Source: Verrucomicrobiota bacterium
Lineage (GTDB): Bacteria > Verrucomicrobiota > Verrucomicrobiia > Verrucomicrobiales > DEV007
Direction: 5' to 3'
Assembly: GCA_030625775.1 (NCBI GenBank)
Contig: DAOUQC010000055.1
Coordinates: forward strand, 1-34,679
Length of the DNA: 34,679 bases
In this document: positions 1 to 6,449 of the stretch, piece after piece
Position numbering within the stretch: the stretch's first letter is position 1
How the letters are laid out: each line of letters starts with the position of its first letter
The notes under the pieces: model-generated
The model's database searches: none
Seen by the model: only the letters and a program-made list of their open reading frames with translations
What the model was told of the DNA's origin: nothing
Program-made: the position numbers and the translations under genes

Positions 1-19
1 GGTCTGGCAGCATGTGCGT

Positions 20-478
20 ATGACAGAGAGCAACGATAGCAGCCGACTCGACATCTGGCTTTGGGCGCTGCGTTTTTACAAAACGCGATCTCTGGCGGCT
101 GACGCCTGTCGCAAGGGTTGGGTGATGATGGGTGGTCAGCGGGTCAAACCTGCTCGCGGGATCCGAATCGGGGACGAGCTAAATATTCGTCATCAGAACA
201 TCGATAAGACAATCGTTGTGCGAGGATTGTTGAAACGCAGGGTAGGGGCGAAAGTGGTGGATCAGTATTGCGAAGACCGCACGCCACCTGAAGTGTATGC
301 TCAGGCGGAGGAGCAGAGGAAACTCAATGCGACGGCTGATTTGATCAGGGACCGGGGAGCCGGACGTCCGACGAAACGGGAGCGGCGGGAAATTGAGGAA
401 GTGATTTTGGAGGCGGAACAGCGGGAATCGGTGTATCGGAAATGGGATGAGGGCTTTAGAAAAGGAGGTAGGAGGTAG
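20..478 (+). CDS. hslR: S4-domain RNA-binding protein, Hsp15 (HslR)-like
   Basis: Small basic protein of about 152 residues. An S4 RNA-binding domain occupies roughly residues 8-70: the opening RLDIWLWALRFYKTRSLA is the classic start of Hsp15/RqcP-type S4 proteins, followed by GWVMMGGQRVKPARGIRIGD. The charged C-terminal tail is rich in Arg, Glu and Lys. Hsp15-family proteins bind ribosomal RNA or stalled 50S subunits carrying peptidyl-tRNA; the role here is inferred from family. The ATG at 20 is preferred; an in-frame GTG at 14 would add two residues. The last codons (KGGRR and the TAG stop) lie inside a 7-bp tandem repeat at 463-490, so the extreme C-terminus appears to be repeat-derived. 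Confidence 0.85.
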   Translation: MTESNDSSRLDIWLWALRFYKTRSLAADACRKGWVMMGGQRVKPARGIRIGDELNIRHQNIDKTIVVRGLLKRRVGAKVVDQYCEDRTPPEVYAQAEEQRKLNATADLIRDRGAGRPTKRERREIEEVILEAEQRESVYRKWDEGFRKGGRR

Positions 479-490
479 GAGTCAGAATAA
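463..490 (+). repeat. 7-bp degenerate tandem repeat (four units)
   Basis: Four consecutive heptamers AGGAGGT, AGGAGGT, AGGAGTC and AGAATAA span the end of the S4 gene and the short gap before the next gene. The phase resembles the repeats at 8383-8410 and 16417-16444. It also contains a strong Shine-Dalgarno-like AAGGAGG, but this lies too far from the ATG at 498 to be a normal ribosome-binding site. Confidence 0.6.
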
Positions 491-497
491 GAACAAT

Positions 498-944
498 ATG
501 AGAGCGTGTAGAATTAAAGGGAATTGGAAGGAGGCTCGTAGAGCTTGTCTGTGTATGATGTTGTTTGGCTTGGTAATTCTCGGGGCGCAAGCTGCGGACA
601 AGGAGGTAGTGACACTGCCCCTGTCTGACAATCTCATTATTTCGGCTGAGACGGTGTCTCCTGCGATGGATGAAAAAAGCGGGGATTTGATTGGTTTGTC
701 GGCATCGGGCCAGGTGTCGATTCAGTTCAGGCCAAAAGGCACGGAAAAGTGGATTTATGTGAGCTGTGGCGAACTGGTTTACGATGTGGACAAGGATGAA
801 ATTATTTTAAAACAAAGACCGCTGGTGAAGTCGGGCATGCAGATTTTGAAAGCGACGTCGGACAAGACTTTCGTGAGTGTGTCCCGTAAAACAGGGAAGT
901 GGGTGATCAAGGGGCCACACAAGATTCAGCTGAAACTGAAATAA
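498..944 (+). CDS. Secreted protein, LptA/OstA-like beta-strand domain
   Basis: Protein of 148 residues with a basic N-terminus, a hydrophobic signal segment (CMMLFGLVILGAQAA) and likely cleavage after GAQA-A, so it is predicted to be periplasmic. The mature part resembles the OstA/LptA beta-jellyroll family: a strand segment LIISAET, then SASGQVSIQF, a YDVDKDEIIL repeat step and a closing GKWVIKGPHKIQLKLK. LptA-like proteins bridge lipopolysaccharide transport; here the domain is short and no other lpt gene is adjacent, so transport function is only an inference. The ATG at 498 is chosen; an upstream in-frame ATG at 447 would overlap the S4 gene by 32 bases, and ATGs at 555/558 would shorten the signal peptide. 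It converges with the peroxiredoxin gene, leaving only 6 bases between. Confidence 0.65.
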   Translation: MRACRIKGNWKEARRACLCMMLFGLVILGAQAADKEVVTLPLSDNLIISAETVSPAMDEKSGDLIGLSASGQVSIQFRPKGTEKWIYVSCGELVYDVDKDEIILKQRPLVKSGMQILKATSDKTFVSVSRKTGKWVIKGPHKIQLKLK

Positions 945-950
945 AAAAGC

Positions 951-1475
951 TCAGGAGTTTTCTTTAGCTGCAGCGATGGCGTCCTGGGCCTGGGTGACAG
1001 GCTTGGCTTTCAGGTCACGCCAGACAATTTTGCCATCTTTGATCAGGAAGCTCTGACGGGAAGCAAAGCCGGGGCCCCGGGTGGGGACACCGAAGGCTTT
1101 GATGACGTCGCCCTTTTTGTCAGCCAGAAGGACAAAGGGGAGTTTGAATTTTTCTTTAAATGCCTTCTGGGCTTCAGGGCCGTCATTGCTGACTCCGAAA
1201 ACCTTAATGCCCGCCTTGCTGACGGCAGTGAATTCATCCCTGAGATTACAGGCCTGTTTGGTACAACCGGGGGTATCGGCTTTGGGGTAAAAATAGACGA
1301 GGGTGAATCCGCTCTTGAGTTCTTCTCCGAGATCAACAGCTTTGCCATTCTCATCAAGGGTTTTCACTTTGGGAGCAGCTTCACCGACGTTCAATGGCTC
1401 GGCCAGAAGGCTGGGGACAAAAAGGTAGGAAGCGATCAGGGTAAGAACAATAGCAGCAACAATCAGTGTTTTCAT
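951..1475 (-). CDS. Peroxiredoxin, BCP/AhpC-TSA type, exported
   Basis: Thiol peroxidase of 174 residues. The N-terminal hydrophobic stretch MKTLIVAAIVLTLIASYLF is a signal peptide or membrane anchor, placing the enzyme outside the cytoplasm. The active-site motif YPKADTPGCTKQACNLRDEF gives peroxidatic Cys71 and a second Cys at 76, the five-residue spacing of BCP/PrxQ enzymes with an intramolecular disulfide. The downstream GVSNDGPEAQKAFKEKFKLP and FLIKDGKIVW segments are typical of the thioredoxin-fold core. It reduces hydroperoxides using thioredoxin-like donors (family knowledge). The ATG at 1475 is preferred over an upstream ATG at 1544 because it starts directly at the signal peptide. 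It appears monocistronic and converges with the LptA-like gene. Confidence 0.9.
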   Translation of the reverse strand: MKTLIVAAIVLTLIASYLFVPSLLAEPLNVGEAAPKVKTLDENGKAVDLGEELKSGFTLVYFYPKADTPGCTKQACNLRDEFTAVSKAGIKVFGVSNDGPEAQKAFKEKFKLPFVLLADKKGDVIKAFGVPTRGPGFASRQSFLIKDGKIVWRDLKAKPVTQAQDAIAAAKENS

Positions 1476-1580
1476 AATGATTGAATAAAGGCTCGCAGCG
1501 TGGAATGTGCAAACATCAAGTATAAAATTTCCAGAATTTTGCACTTCCCAGATGAGTAGGAATCGGCCATTGTCTGAAGC

Positions 1581-3362
1581 GTGGTGACAAGGATCAGAGC
1601 AGGGAAAAATTCAAATCAGGCTGGCGGGGGCTGCATGATTCTGTTCGGCCTGGTATTTGCCGGCTTTGGCTTGGTTTTCATGTTTGTCCTGGGCAAGCAG
1701 GCAGTGAATGAAGCCCAGGTCTATCAGTGGGAAAAAGTTCCCTGTGAAATCGAGCGGTGCGAAATCAAAACGTCGAGGTCGAGGGATGAAAATCCTTTTC
1801 AACTGGAAATCAGGTATCGCTATTCTTTCAATGGTCACACACACAAATCCACCCGTTACACGCTGCAGGAGCATTGGGTAGCTGATTACGAAAAACTGGC
1901 CCTCAAGCGCAAGACGCTGTTGAACCAGTCTGAAGAGGTTTGTTACGTTAATCCAAGAGACCCGGCCCAGGCGGTGATGAGGCGTGAGGGTCTGGGAACC
2001 GGGCTGATGATACTGTTTCCTTTGGTCTTTGTGGTGATCGGGGGAGCGATCGCCTGGGGAGGGGTTTATTCATTACGGAAGAAAAAAAATCTGCAAGATG
2101 GAGGAACGGAATCAATTTCACAAAAGGGATCCAGCTCGAAAAAGGCGGGTTGGAAATTCATGCTGATTTTTGGAGGGATTTTCACTCTGGTGGGTGGCGG
2201 TGTTGCGATTCCGCTGGGGTTTATGCCGGTTCAAAAAATGATGGCATCACAGGGATGGGAGGAAACTCCGTGCAAAATTATCTGGAGCCGGGTACAGCGC
2301 CATGAAAGTACCAGTGATGGCAAGACGAGTATCACCTACAGTGTGGATATCTTTTACGAATACTCTTTTGCGGGCCAGAGTCAGCGGTCGAACAGTTATG
2401 ACGTATTTGCAGGCTCGTCGAGTGGGCGGTCTGGAAAAGTTGAGGTTACGAAACAATACCCCCAAGGATCACAACAAATTTGTTATGTTGATCCCAAGCT
2501 GCCGGAGAGAGCTTTGTTGGTAAGGGGGTTCAGCTGGCAGGTGTTATTTGGCTTGATTCCCCTGGCATTCCTCTTTGCAGGTTTATTGATCATGCGTGCC
2601 GGTATTCGCGCAAAGCAGAAAACCGGAGTGAAAAAAAACGAGGGGGGACGATTTGCTGATGCCTATGCAAGTTCTTCAGGCGGGGACAGGGAGAGAAGTG
2701 GGAGATCAGAGCAAAAGGGTGCGATTTTCGGTGCTAAATCAGCATTGGATTCAGTCTCCGGGGAGAGTAGAGAGCTGAAACCTGGTAAAAAGCGTCTCGG
2801 GGGAGCAGTGGTGTTATTGGTTTTTGTTCTATTTTGGAACGGCATTGTGTCGGTGTTTTTTTTCGAGGTTCTCGAGGGCTGGCAAAGAGGCAAGCCTGAG
2901 TGGTTTTTAACTCTGTTTTTAATCCCCTTTGTATTGGTCGGCTTGGTTATGGTTTTAGTGTTTTTCTATCAATTGCTTGCCCTGAGCAATCCCAAACCAG
3001 AGATCACCTTGAGCCCTGGCATCCTGCGTCCTGGACAAAGTTTTGAATTGTCATGGAAGGTGGCTTCCAAAGCTGATCGGATAAAGAACATGACGATTGT
3101 TTTGTGGGGGATTGAATCCGCCACCTATCAACGTGGAACCAGTACCCACACCAGCCACGAGGTGTTTTTCGCCCGGACTTTGGCTGATGCCAGCTACCAC
3201 TCGGATATCCGGTCCGGGCAGGTTCAAATTGAATTGCCATACGAGCTAGTTCCCAGTTTGGAAACAGGGAGCAATGCGATCAAATGGGAGATTCGCGTAA
3301 ATGCAGATATTCCTCGTTGGCCGGATGTTCAGGACACCTATAAGGTAGAAGTAAGGAGATAG
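1581..3362 (+). CDS. Membrane protein with two DUF3592 domains and a beta-rich C-terminal domain
   Basis: Protein of 593 residues with about six membrane segments (near 20-40, 140-163, 190-212, 318-342, 403-428 and 440-466). Two extracytoplasmic loops (about 45-135 and 220-315) are DUF3592-like repeats: each has W-E-x-x-PC (WEKVPCEIERC; WEETPCKIIWS), a central YxYSF strand (YRYSFNGH; YEYSFAGQ) and ends in a CYV[ND]P motif (CYVNPRDP; CYVDPKLP). After the last helix, residues 470-593 form a soluble beta-sandwich-like region beginning ITLSPGILRPGQSFELSWKV, reminiscent of arrestin-like folds. The GTG at 1581 is chosen because DUF3592 proteins commonly carry a basic, Gly-rich tail (here QAGGGC) before the first helix; an ATG at 1635 would delete it. 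It is followed after one base by a partner gene. Function unknown. Confidence 0.8.
   Translation: MVTRIRAGKNSNQAGGGCMILFGLVFAGFGLVFMFVLGKQAVNEAQVYQWEKVPCEIERCEIKTSRSRDENPFQLEIRYRYSFNGHTHKSTRYTLQEHWVADYEKLALKRKTLLNQSEEVCYVNPRDPAQAVMRREGLGTGLMILFPLVFVVIGGAIAWGGVYSLRKKKNLQDGGTESISQKGSSSKKAGWKFMLIFGGIFTLVGGGVAIPLGFMPVQKMMASQGWEETPCKIIWSRVQRHESTSDGKTSITYSVDIFYEYSFAGQSQRSNSYDVFAGSSSGRSGKVEVTKQYPQGSQQICYVDPKLPERALLVRGFSWQVLFGLIPLAFLFAGLLIMRAGIRAKQKTGVKKNEGGRFADAYASSSGGDRERSGRSEQKGAIFGAKSALDSVSGESRELKPGKKRLGGAVVLLVFVLFWNGIVSVFFFEVLEGWQRGKPEWFLTLFLIPFVLVGLVMVLVFFYQLLALSNPKPEITLSPGILRPGQSFELSWKVASKADRIKNMTIVLWGIESATYQRGTSTHTSHEVFFARTLADASYHSDIRSGQVQIELPYELVPSLETGSNAIKWEIRVNADIPRWPDVQDTYKVEVRR
3353..3358 (+). 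promoter_or_regulatory. Ribosome binding site of the 3364 gene
   Basis: AAGGAG lies 5 bases before the ATG at 3364 and inside the last codons of the DUF3592 gene. The stop TAG (3360-3362) and next ATG are separated by one base, indicating translational coupling of the two genes. Confidence 0.75.
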
Positions 3363-3363
3363 G

Positions 3364-3780
3364 ATGGCAGAGCTCAGCATAAAAACAGAATTGGATAACC
3401 TGGCTTATACTCCGGGCGAAACTCTTCGTGGCGAAGTAACATGGGAGATCGACGTGATGAAAAATTCCGACGGAGGGGAGATCCGCTTGTTTTACTACAC
3501 CTCGGGAAAAGGGACGCAGGATGTTGAGATGATCAAAACACTGGCTGTTGATGCAAGGGAACCAGCAGGCAGTCAGAAGTTTGAGTTTCAATTGCCAGCA
3601 GAGCCCTATTCTTTTTCCGGCAAGCTGGTGTCCTTGATTTGGGCTTTGGAATTCCAAATGCTTGAATCCGATGAAACAAAACGTTTGGAATTTATGATGT
3701 CGCCGAGCGGGCGGGAAATAGATCTCTACGCCCATGCCGAAGGGAAATTGCCTTCGTATTCAAATTTGAAAATCGGGTGA
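3364..3780 (+). CDS. Small beta-rich protein coupled to the DUF3592 gene
   Basis: Soluble protein of 138 residues without signal peptide or membrane segment. It starts AELSIKTELDNLAYTPGETL and contains alternating strands such as RGEVTWEI, GEIRLFYYTSGKG and QKFEFQLPAEPYSFSGKL. The pattern (a strand, then xPGExLxGxVxW, then a later FEFQLP segment) parallels the C-terminal domain of the upstream protein (LSPGILRPGQSFELSWKV ... VQIELPYELV), so both are probably the same immunoglobulin- or arrestin-like fold. Coupled translation suggests the product works with the DUF3592 membrane protein, perhaps as a cytoplasmic partner. No enzymatic motif is visible and the function is unknown. Confidence 0.8.
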   Translation: MAELSIKTELDNLAYTPGETLRGEVTWEIDVMKNSDGGEIRLFYYTSGKGTQDVEMIKTLAVDAREPAGSQKFEFQLPAEPYSFSGKLVSLIWALEFQMLESDETKRLEFMMSPSGREIDLYAHAEGKLPSYSNLKIG

Positions 3781-3828
3781 TGAGTTTTGGTGAAATTGAC
3801 ATAGAGATAAAACCTTTAAAGGTAGAAC

Positions 3829-3881
3829 GGATTGACAATCCGCTTATTGAAAATTGTCAGAAGCCAACGGAATGTCATTCC
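3829..3881. repeat. Pair of REP-like 13-bp palindromes, 40 bp apart
   Basis: Two perfect odd palindromes occur: GGATTGACAATCC (3829-3841) and GGAATGTCATTCC (3869-3881). Both sit in the shared context AACGGAWTGWCAWTCCGC with centres exactly 40 bp apart. The substitutions are compensatory (T/A in one arm matched in the other), as expected of selected hairpins or dimer-binding sites. They lie in the gap between the 3364 gene and the P-loop gene. Confidence 0.65.
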
Positions 3882-3903
3882 GCGCTACGTTTTCTTGCTC
3901 TTT

Positions 3904-4539
3904 ATGACCGGGGCTGATCATCAGATGATGAAAACACGGGCGAGAGAAAATCCTTTTGCCAGTGAAAGGGTGGAGCGCCTTTTGGTCTTCGAGCCGGAAT
4001 GGATCGATCTAAATTGGTCGCAGGTGATGAAACGCCTGGAGGACTTGGATTATCGCGCAGCAGTGGTGGGGCCACATGGTTCGGGTAAGACAACTTTGCT
4101 GAGGAAATTGAAAACTGACCTTGTACAGCAGGATTTTGTGGTGGAGTCCGTTTTTCTCAATGAGCAAAAAAAGTCTTTGGATGAAAGTGTTTGGCAGAGG
4201 CTGGCGCGGATTGATGGGGATTCGAATAAAAAGGTGATGGTGATGCTCGATGGAGCAGAACAATTATCGTGGAGGGAGTGGCGACGTTTTCGCTCAGCGG
4301 CATACCGTCACGATGGTTTATTAATCACCCGGCATAGTGCAGGTAAGCTTCCCGTCTTGTTGGAAACTGAGACAAGACTTGAGATGTTTATGGATTTTAC
4401 CAGGCGGCTGGCACCTGATGTGGGTTTTGAGGATGTGGTTTTAAAACGGATTTTCACGTCGACACAAGGAAATATGAGAGAGGCCTTGTGGCAATGTTAT
4501 GATTTGCTTGCAGAGGGATCAGTGAGTGGGGCGGGTTGA
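3904..4539 (+). CDS. Small P-loop ATPase (AAA/STAND-like NTP-binding protein)
   Basis: Cytoplasmic protein of about 211 residues. A Walker A motif GPHGSGKTTLL lies near residue 55 and a Walker B-like strand KVMVMLDGAEQL near residue 115; a following strand HDGLLITRHSAG fits a sensor position. The N-terminal ENPFASERVERLLVFEPEW resembles the lead-in of ATPases that recruit partners by an extended N-terminus. No helicase or transporter signature is seen. Start choice is uncertain: ATG 3904 is used here, ATG 3925 or 3928 (MMKTRARENPF) is equally possible, and a TTG at 3832 is rejected because the extension would translate the palindromic repeat. It may be monocistronic; the next gene starts 33 bases later with a possible own promoter. 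Specific role not recognised. Confidence 0.75.
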   Translation: MTGADHQMMKTRARENPFASERVERLLVFEPEWIDLNWSQVMKRLEDLDYRAAVVGPHGSGKTTLLRKLKTDLVQQDFVVESVFLNEQKKSLDESVWQRLARIDGDSNKKVMVMLDGAEQLSWREWRRFRSAAYRHDGLLITRHSAGKLPVLLETETRLEMFMDFTRRLAPDVGFEDVVLKRIFTSTQGNMREALWQCYDLLAEGSVSGAG

Positions 4540-4566
4540 CAATATTCGCATCAGGTAGTTTCTTAT
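4536..4566 (+). promoter_or_regulatory. Possible long-spacer promoter for the metal-efflux block
   Basis: TTGACA (4536-4541) and TCTTAT (4561-4566) are separated by 19 bp, the long spacing used by MerR/CueR-controlled metal promoters. The -35 overlaps the stop codon of the P-loop gene. I do not see a clear dyad in the spacer and the -10 lies only 6 bases from the ATG at 4573, so this is weak. Confidence 0.22.
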
Positions 4567-4572
4567 CAGGAA

Positions 4573-4989
4573 ATGATTACGAAACTTACAGCGGTATTGA
4601 TGCTGGCATTGCTTGCTCTGCCCTCTTGCTGTTGTTTGAACTCAGATGCTGGCAAGGCACCTGTTGGGGGCAAGGCCCCGGTAAAGTCAGAATCAAAATG
4701 CTGCCCATCAGTTGAAATTTCTTCACCGCAGTCTGTTCCTTTTGAAAAAGAAGACGACCCCTGTGATTGTGAGCAGATGGTTCAACAGGTCCTGGGCTTA
4801 CCGGAGGATGCCGTTTTGGTGGAGTCCGGAACTTGGAAACGAAGTCTTTCTACTGAGTGGTTCGAAGTCCGGGCAACTGAGTTCACTGGGGACAAAAAGG
4901 TAAGGCCGACACTTCATGCATTTTCTTCATTTTCCTTTCTTCCCGCTGGTGGGCATTCCCAGCAGGACTATTGTGTCTATCTGATTTGA
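4573..4989 (+). CDS. Cys-rich putative lipoprotein upstream of the RND metal pump
   Basis: Protein of 138 residues with a hydrophobic signal segment ending LLALPSCCC; L-P-S-C19 can act as a lipobox, though Pro at -2 is unusual. Eight cysteines are visible: C19-C20-C21, C43-C44, the C64-D-C66 pair and C134. A short direct repeat GKAPV occurs twice around residues 28-36. The CCC, CC and CDC clusters, and its place directly before the cus-like genes, suggest a periplasmic metal-binding or sensing role, which is inference. Small Cys-rich secreted proteins of this kind often open RND metal-efflux operons in PVC and Bacteroidota genomes. The ATG at 4573 follows a weak AGGA. The next gene begins 156 bases downstream; I see no further gene in that gap. 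Confidence 0.7.
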   Translation: MITKLTAVLMLALLALPSCCCLNSDAGKAPVGGKAPVKSESKCCPSVEISSPQSVPFEKEDDPCDCEQMVQQVLGLPEDAVLVESGTWKRSLSTEWFEVRATEFTGDKKVRPTLHAFSSFSFLPAGGHSQQDYCVYLI

Positions 4990-5145
4990 CGGAGACTTTT
5001 TCTTCTCTCATTGCGAGAGTGACGGCGGTTCGTGAATTACAGAATCGTATTTCAGTCAGGTCTGTGCAGAATTCGGTCTGCATGGATTCAGTACCCGCAT
5101 CTTTTATAGGCTTGCCTGTGCCAAAATCGAATTTTAAAGCAATTA

Positions 5146-6435
5146 ATGAAAATACAATTTATGTCTCCAATTAAAAATGGTGGGCTGGTCGTTTTTATGG
5201 CAGTCATCAGTTTGCCAGGCTTTGCCCAGGAGAAGGAGCTTTTGCCGAAGCAACCGACTCTTACGGATTACCTTCGCGTGGGAATTGCCGGCAATCCCGG
5301 CTTGCGATTTCAATATGAAAGACATCAGGCCGCTTTGGAACAAATCCCCCAGGCAAAAAGCCTGCCCGATCCAAAAATCATGGCATCGAGTTTTGTCCGG
5401 GATATTCAAACTCGAACCGGGCCACAGCGAGGGCAATTGGCAGTGGGGCAAACCTTTCCCTGGTTTGGCAAGCTGCGACTGCGTGGGGAAATAGCATCAA
5501 AAGAAGCGCAGGCGATTTACCACCTTTACGAAAACAGTCTCTTGTCCTTGCATCGGGATATCAGCCTAGCTTATTACGATTACGCCTACTTGGCGAAGGC
5601 GACAGAGATCACTGAGAAGATCATCACTCTACTGGAGCGTTTGGAGCCCAGTGTGAAGGAAAAAGTGCGGGTGGGAAATGATCTCGCTTCCTTGCTGCGG
5701 TTGCAGGTGGAGATTGGGAAAAACCGTGATGTGTTGCAGGCGCTTAAAAAAGAGCGGCAACGGCAAAGCTCTGCCATGAGTGCTCTACTTGGCCGAAGAG
5801 ATGGCCGTTCGCTTCCCTGGATAAAGCTGGAGGAGTCTAAGGATTTACCTGCAGGCAGGGTGAAGTTGGTTGAAGCTTTGTTTAAGGGAAATCCTGAATT
5901 GAAAGCGATCGAGATGAGAATCGCTAAGGCGGAGAAGGCGGTGAAGCTGTCAAACCTCAGCCCGATTCCGGATCCTACGATTGGAGTGAATTATTTCGAC
6001 ACAGGATCTGCCTTGAATCCCGGAACTCCCGGTAGTGGAGACGATCCCTGGGGGGTCACACTCAGTTTCAGAATCCCACTTTGGTTCGGAAAATACAAAG
6101 CGGAGAAAAAACAAGCTCTAGCTAATCATCGTGCGGCTGAAGCCATTTTGACTGATCGCCAGAATACTTTGATTGCCGAGTTGGAAAGAGCGCTGGAAGA
6201 TTTTCAAGAAGCTGATGAGCGCATCGCTTTATATACCAAGACTTTGCTGCCGGCAGCGCGTCAGGCAGTCGAGGTATCCGAGGAAAGTTACAAGGCAAAT
6301 CGTTCGACGATTCTGGATGTGATCGACAGTGATCGCACCTTACTTGAATTGGAAAAAACTTATTGGAGAGCGGTGGCTAATCGCCATTCGAGTCACGTTA
6401 GGCTCAAAGCTCTGGTGGGTAAACGGCAGGAATAA
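5146..6435 (+). CDS. TolC-family outer-membrane efflux channel (CusC-like)
   Basis: Protein of 429 residues with an N-terminal signal peptide (GGLVVFMAVISLPGFAQ) and the helical repeat organisation of outer-membrane efflux proteins: LTDYLRVGIAGNPGLRFQYE, AALEQIPQAKSLPDPKIMAS, then, in the second half, the structurally repeated AVEVSEESYKANRSTILDVID. PDP motifs (SLPDPK, PIPDPT) mark the two halves. It should trimerise as the outer-membrane exit duct of the tripartite pump encoded by the next two genes. It is 14 bases upstream of the adaptor gene, so the genes are an operon. Compared with E. coli CusC (about 460 residues) it is slightly short and no lipobox is seen. Confidence 0.9.
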   Translation: MKIQFMSPIKNGGLVVFMAVISLPGFAQEKELLPKQPTLTDYLRVGIAGNPGLRFQYERHQAALEQIPQAKSLPDPKIMASSFVRDIQTRTGPQRGQLAVGQTFPWFGKLRLRGEIASKEAQAIYHLYENSLLSLHRDISLAYYDYAYLAKATEITEKIITLLERLEPSVKEKVRVGNDLASLLRLQVEIGKNRDVLQALKKERQRQSSAMSALLGRRDGRSLPWIKLEESKDLPAGRVKLVEALFKGNPELKAIEMRIAKAEKAVKLSNLSPIPDPTIGVNYFDTGSALNPGTPGSGDDPWGVTLSFRIPLWFGKYKAEKKQALANHRAAEAILTDRQNTLIAELERALEDFQEADERIALYTKTLLPAARQAVEVSEESYKANRSTILDVIDSDRTLLELEKTYWRAVANRHSSHVRLKALVGKRQE

Positions 6436-6449
6436 GGACACAGCTTATT

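Noticed and set aside
3832-3903. TTG start that would extend the P-loop ATPase by 24 residues.
   Set aside because: The extension translates the REP-like palindromes and has no ribosome-binding site; ATGs at 3904, 3925 and 3928 fit better.
4990-5145. Possible extra gene in the 156-base gap before the CusC-like gene.
   Set aside because: The only open frame overlaps the neighbours in another phase and shows no domain, signal peptide or ribosome-binding site.
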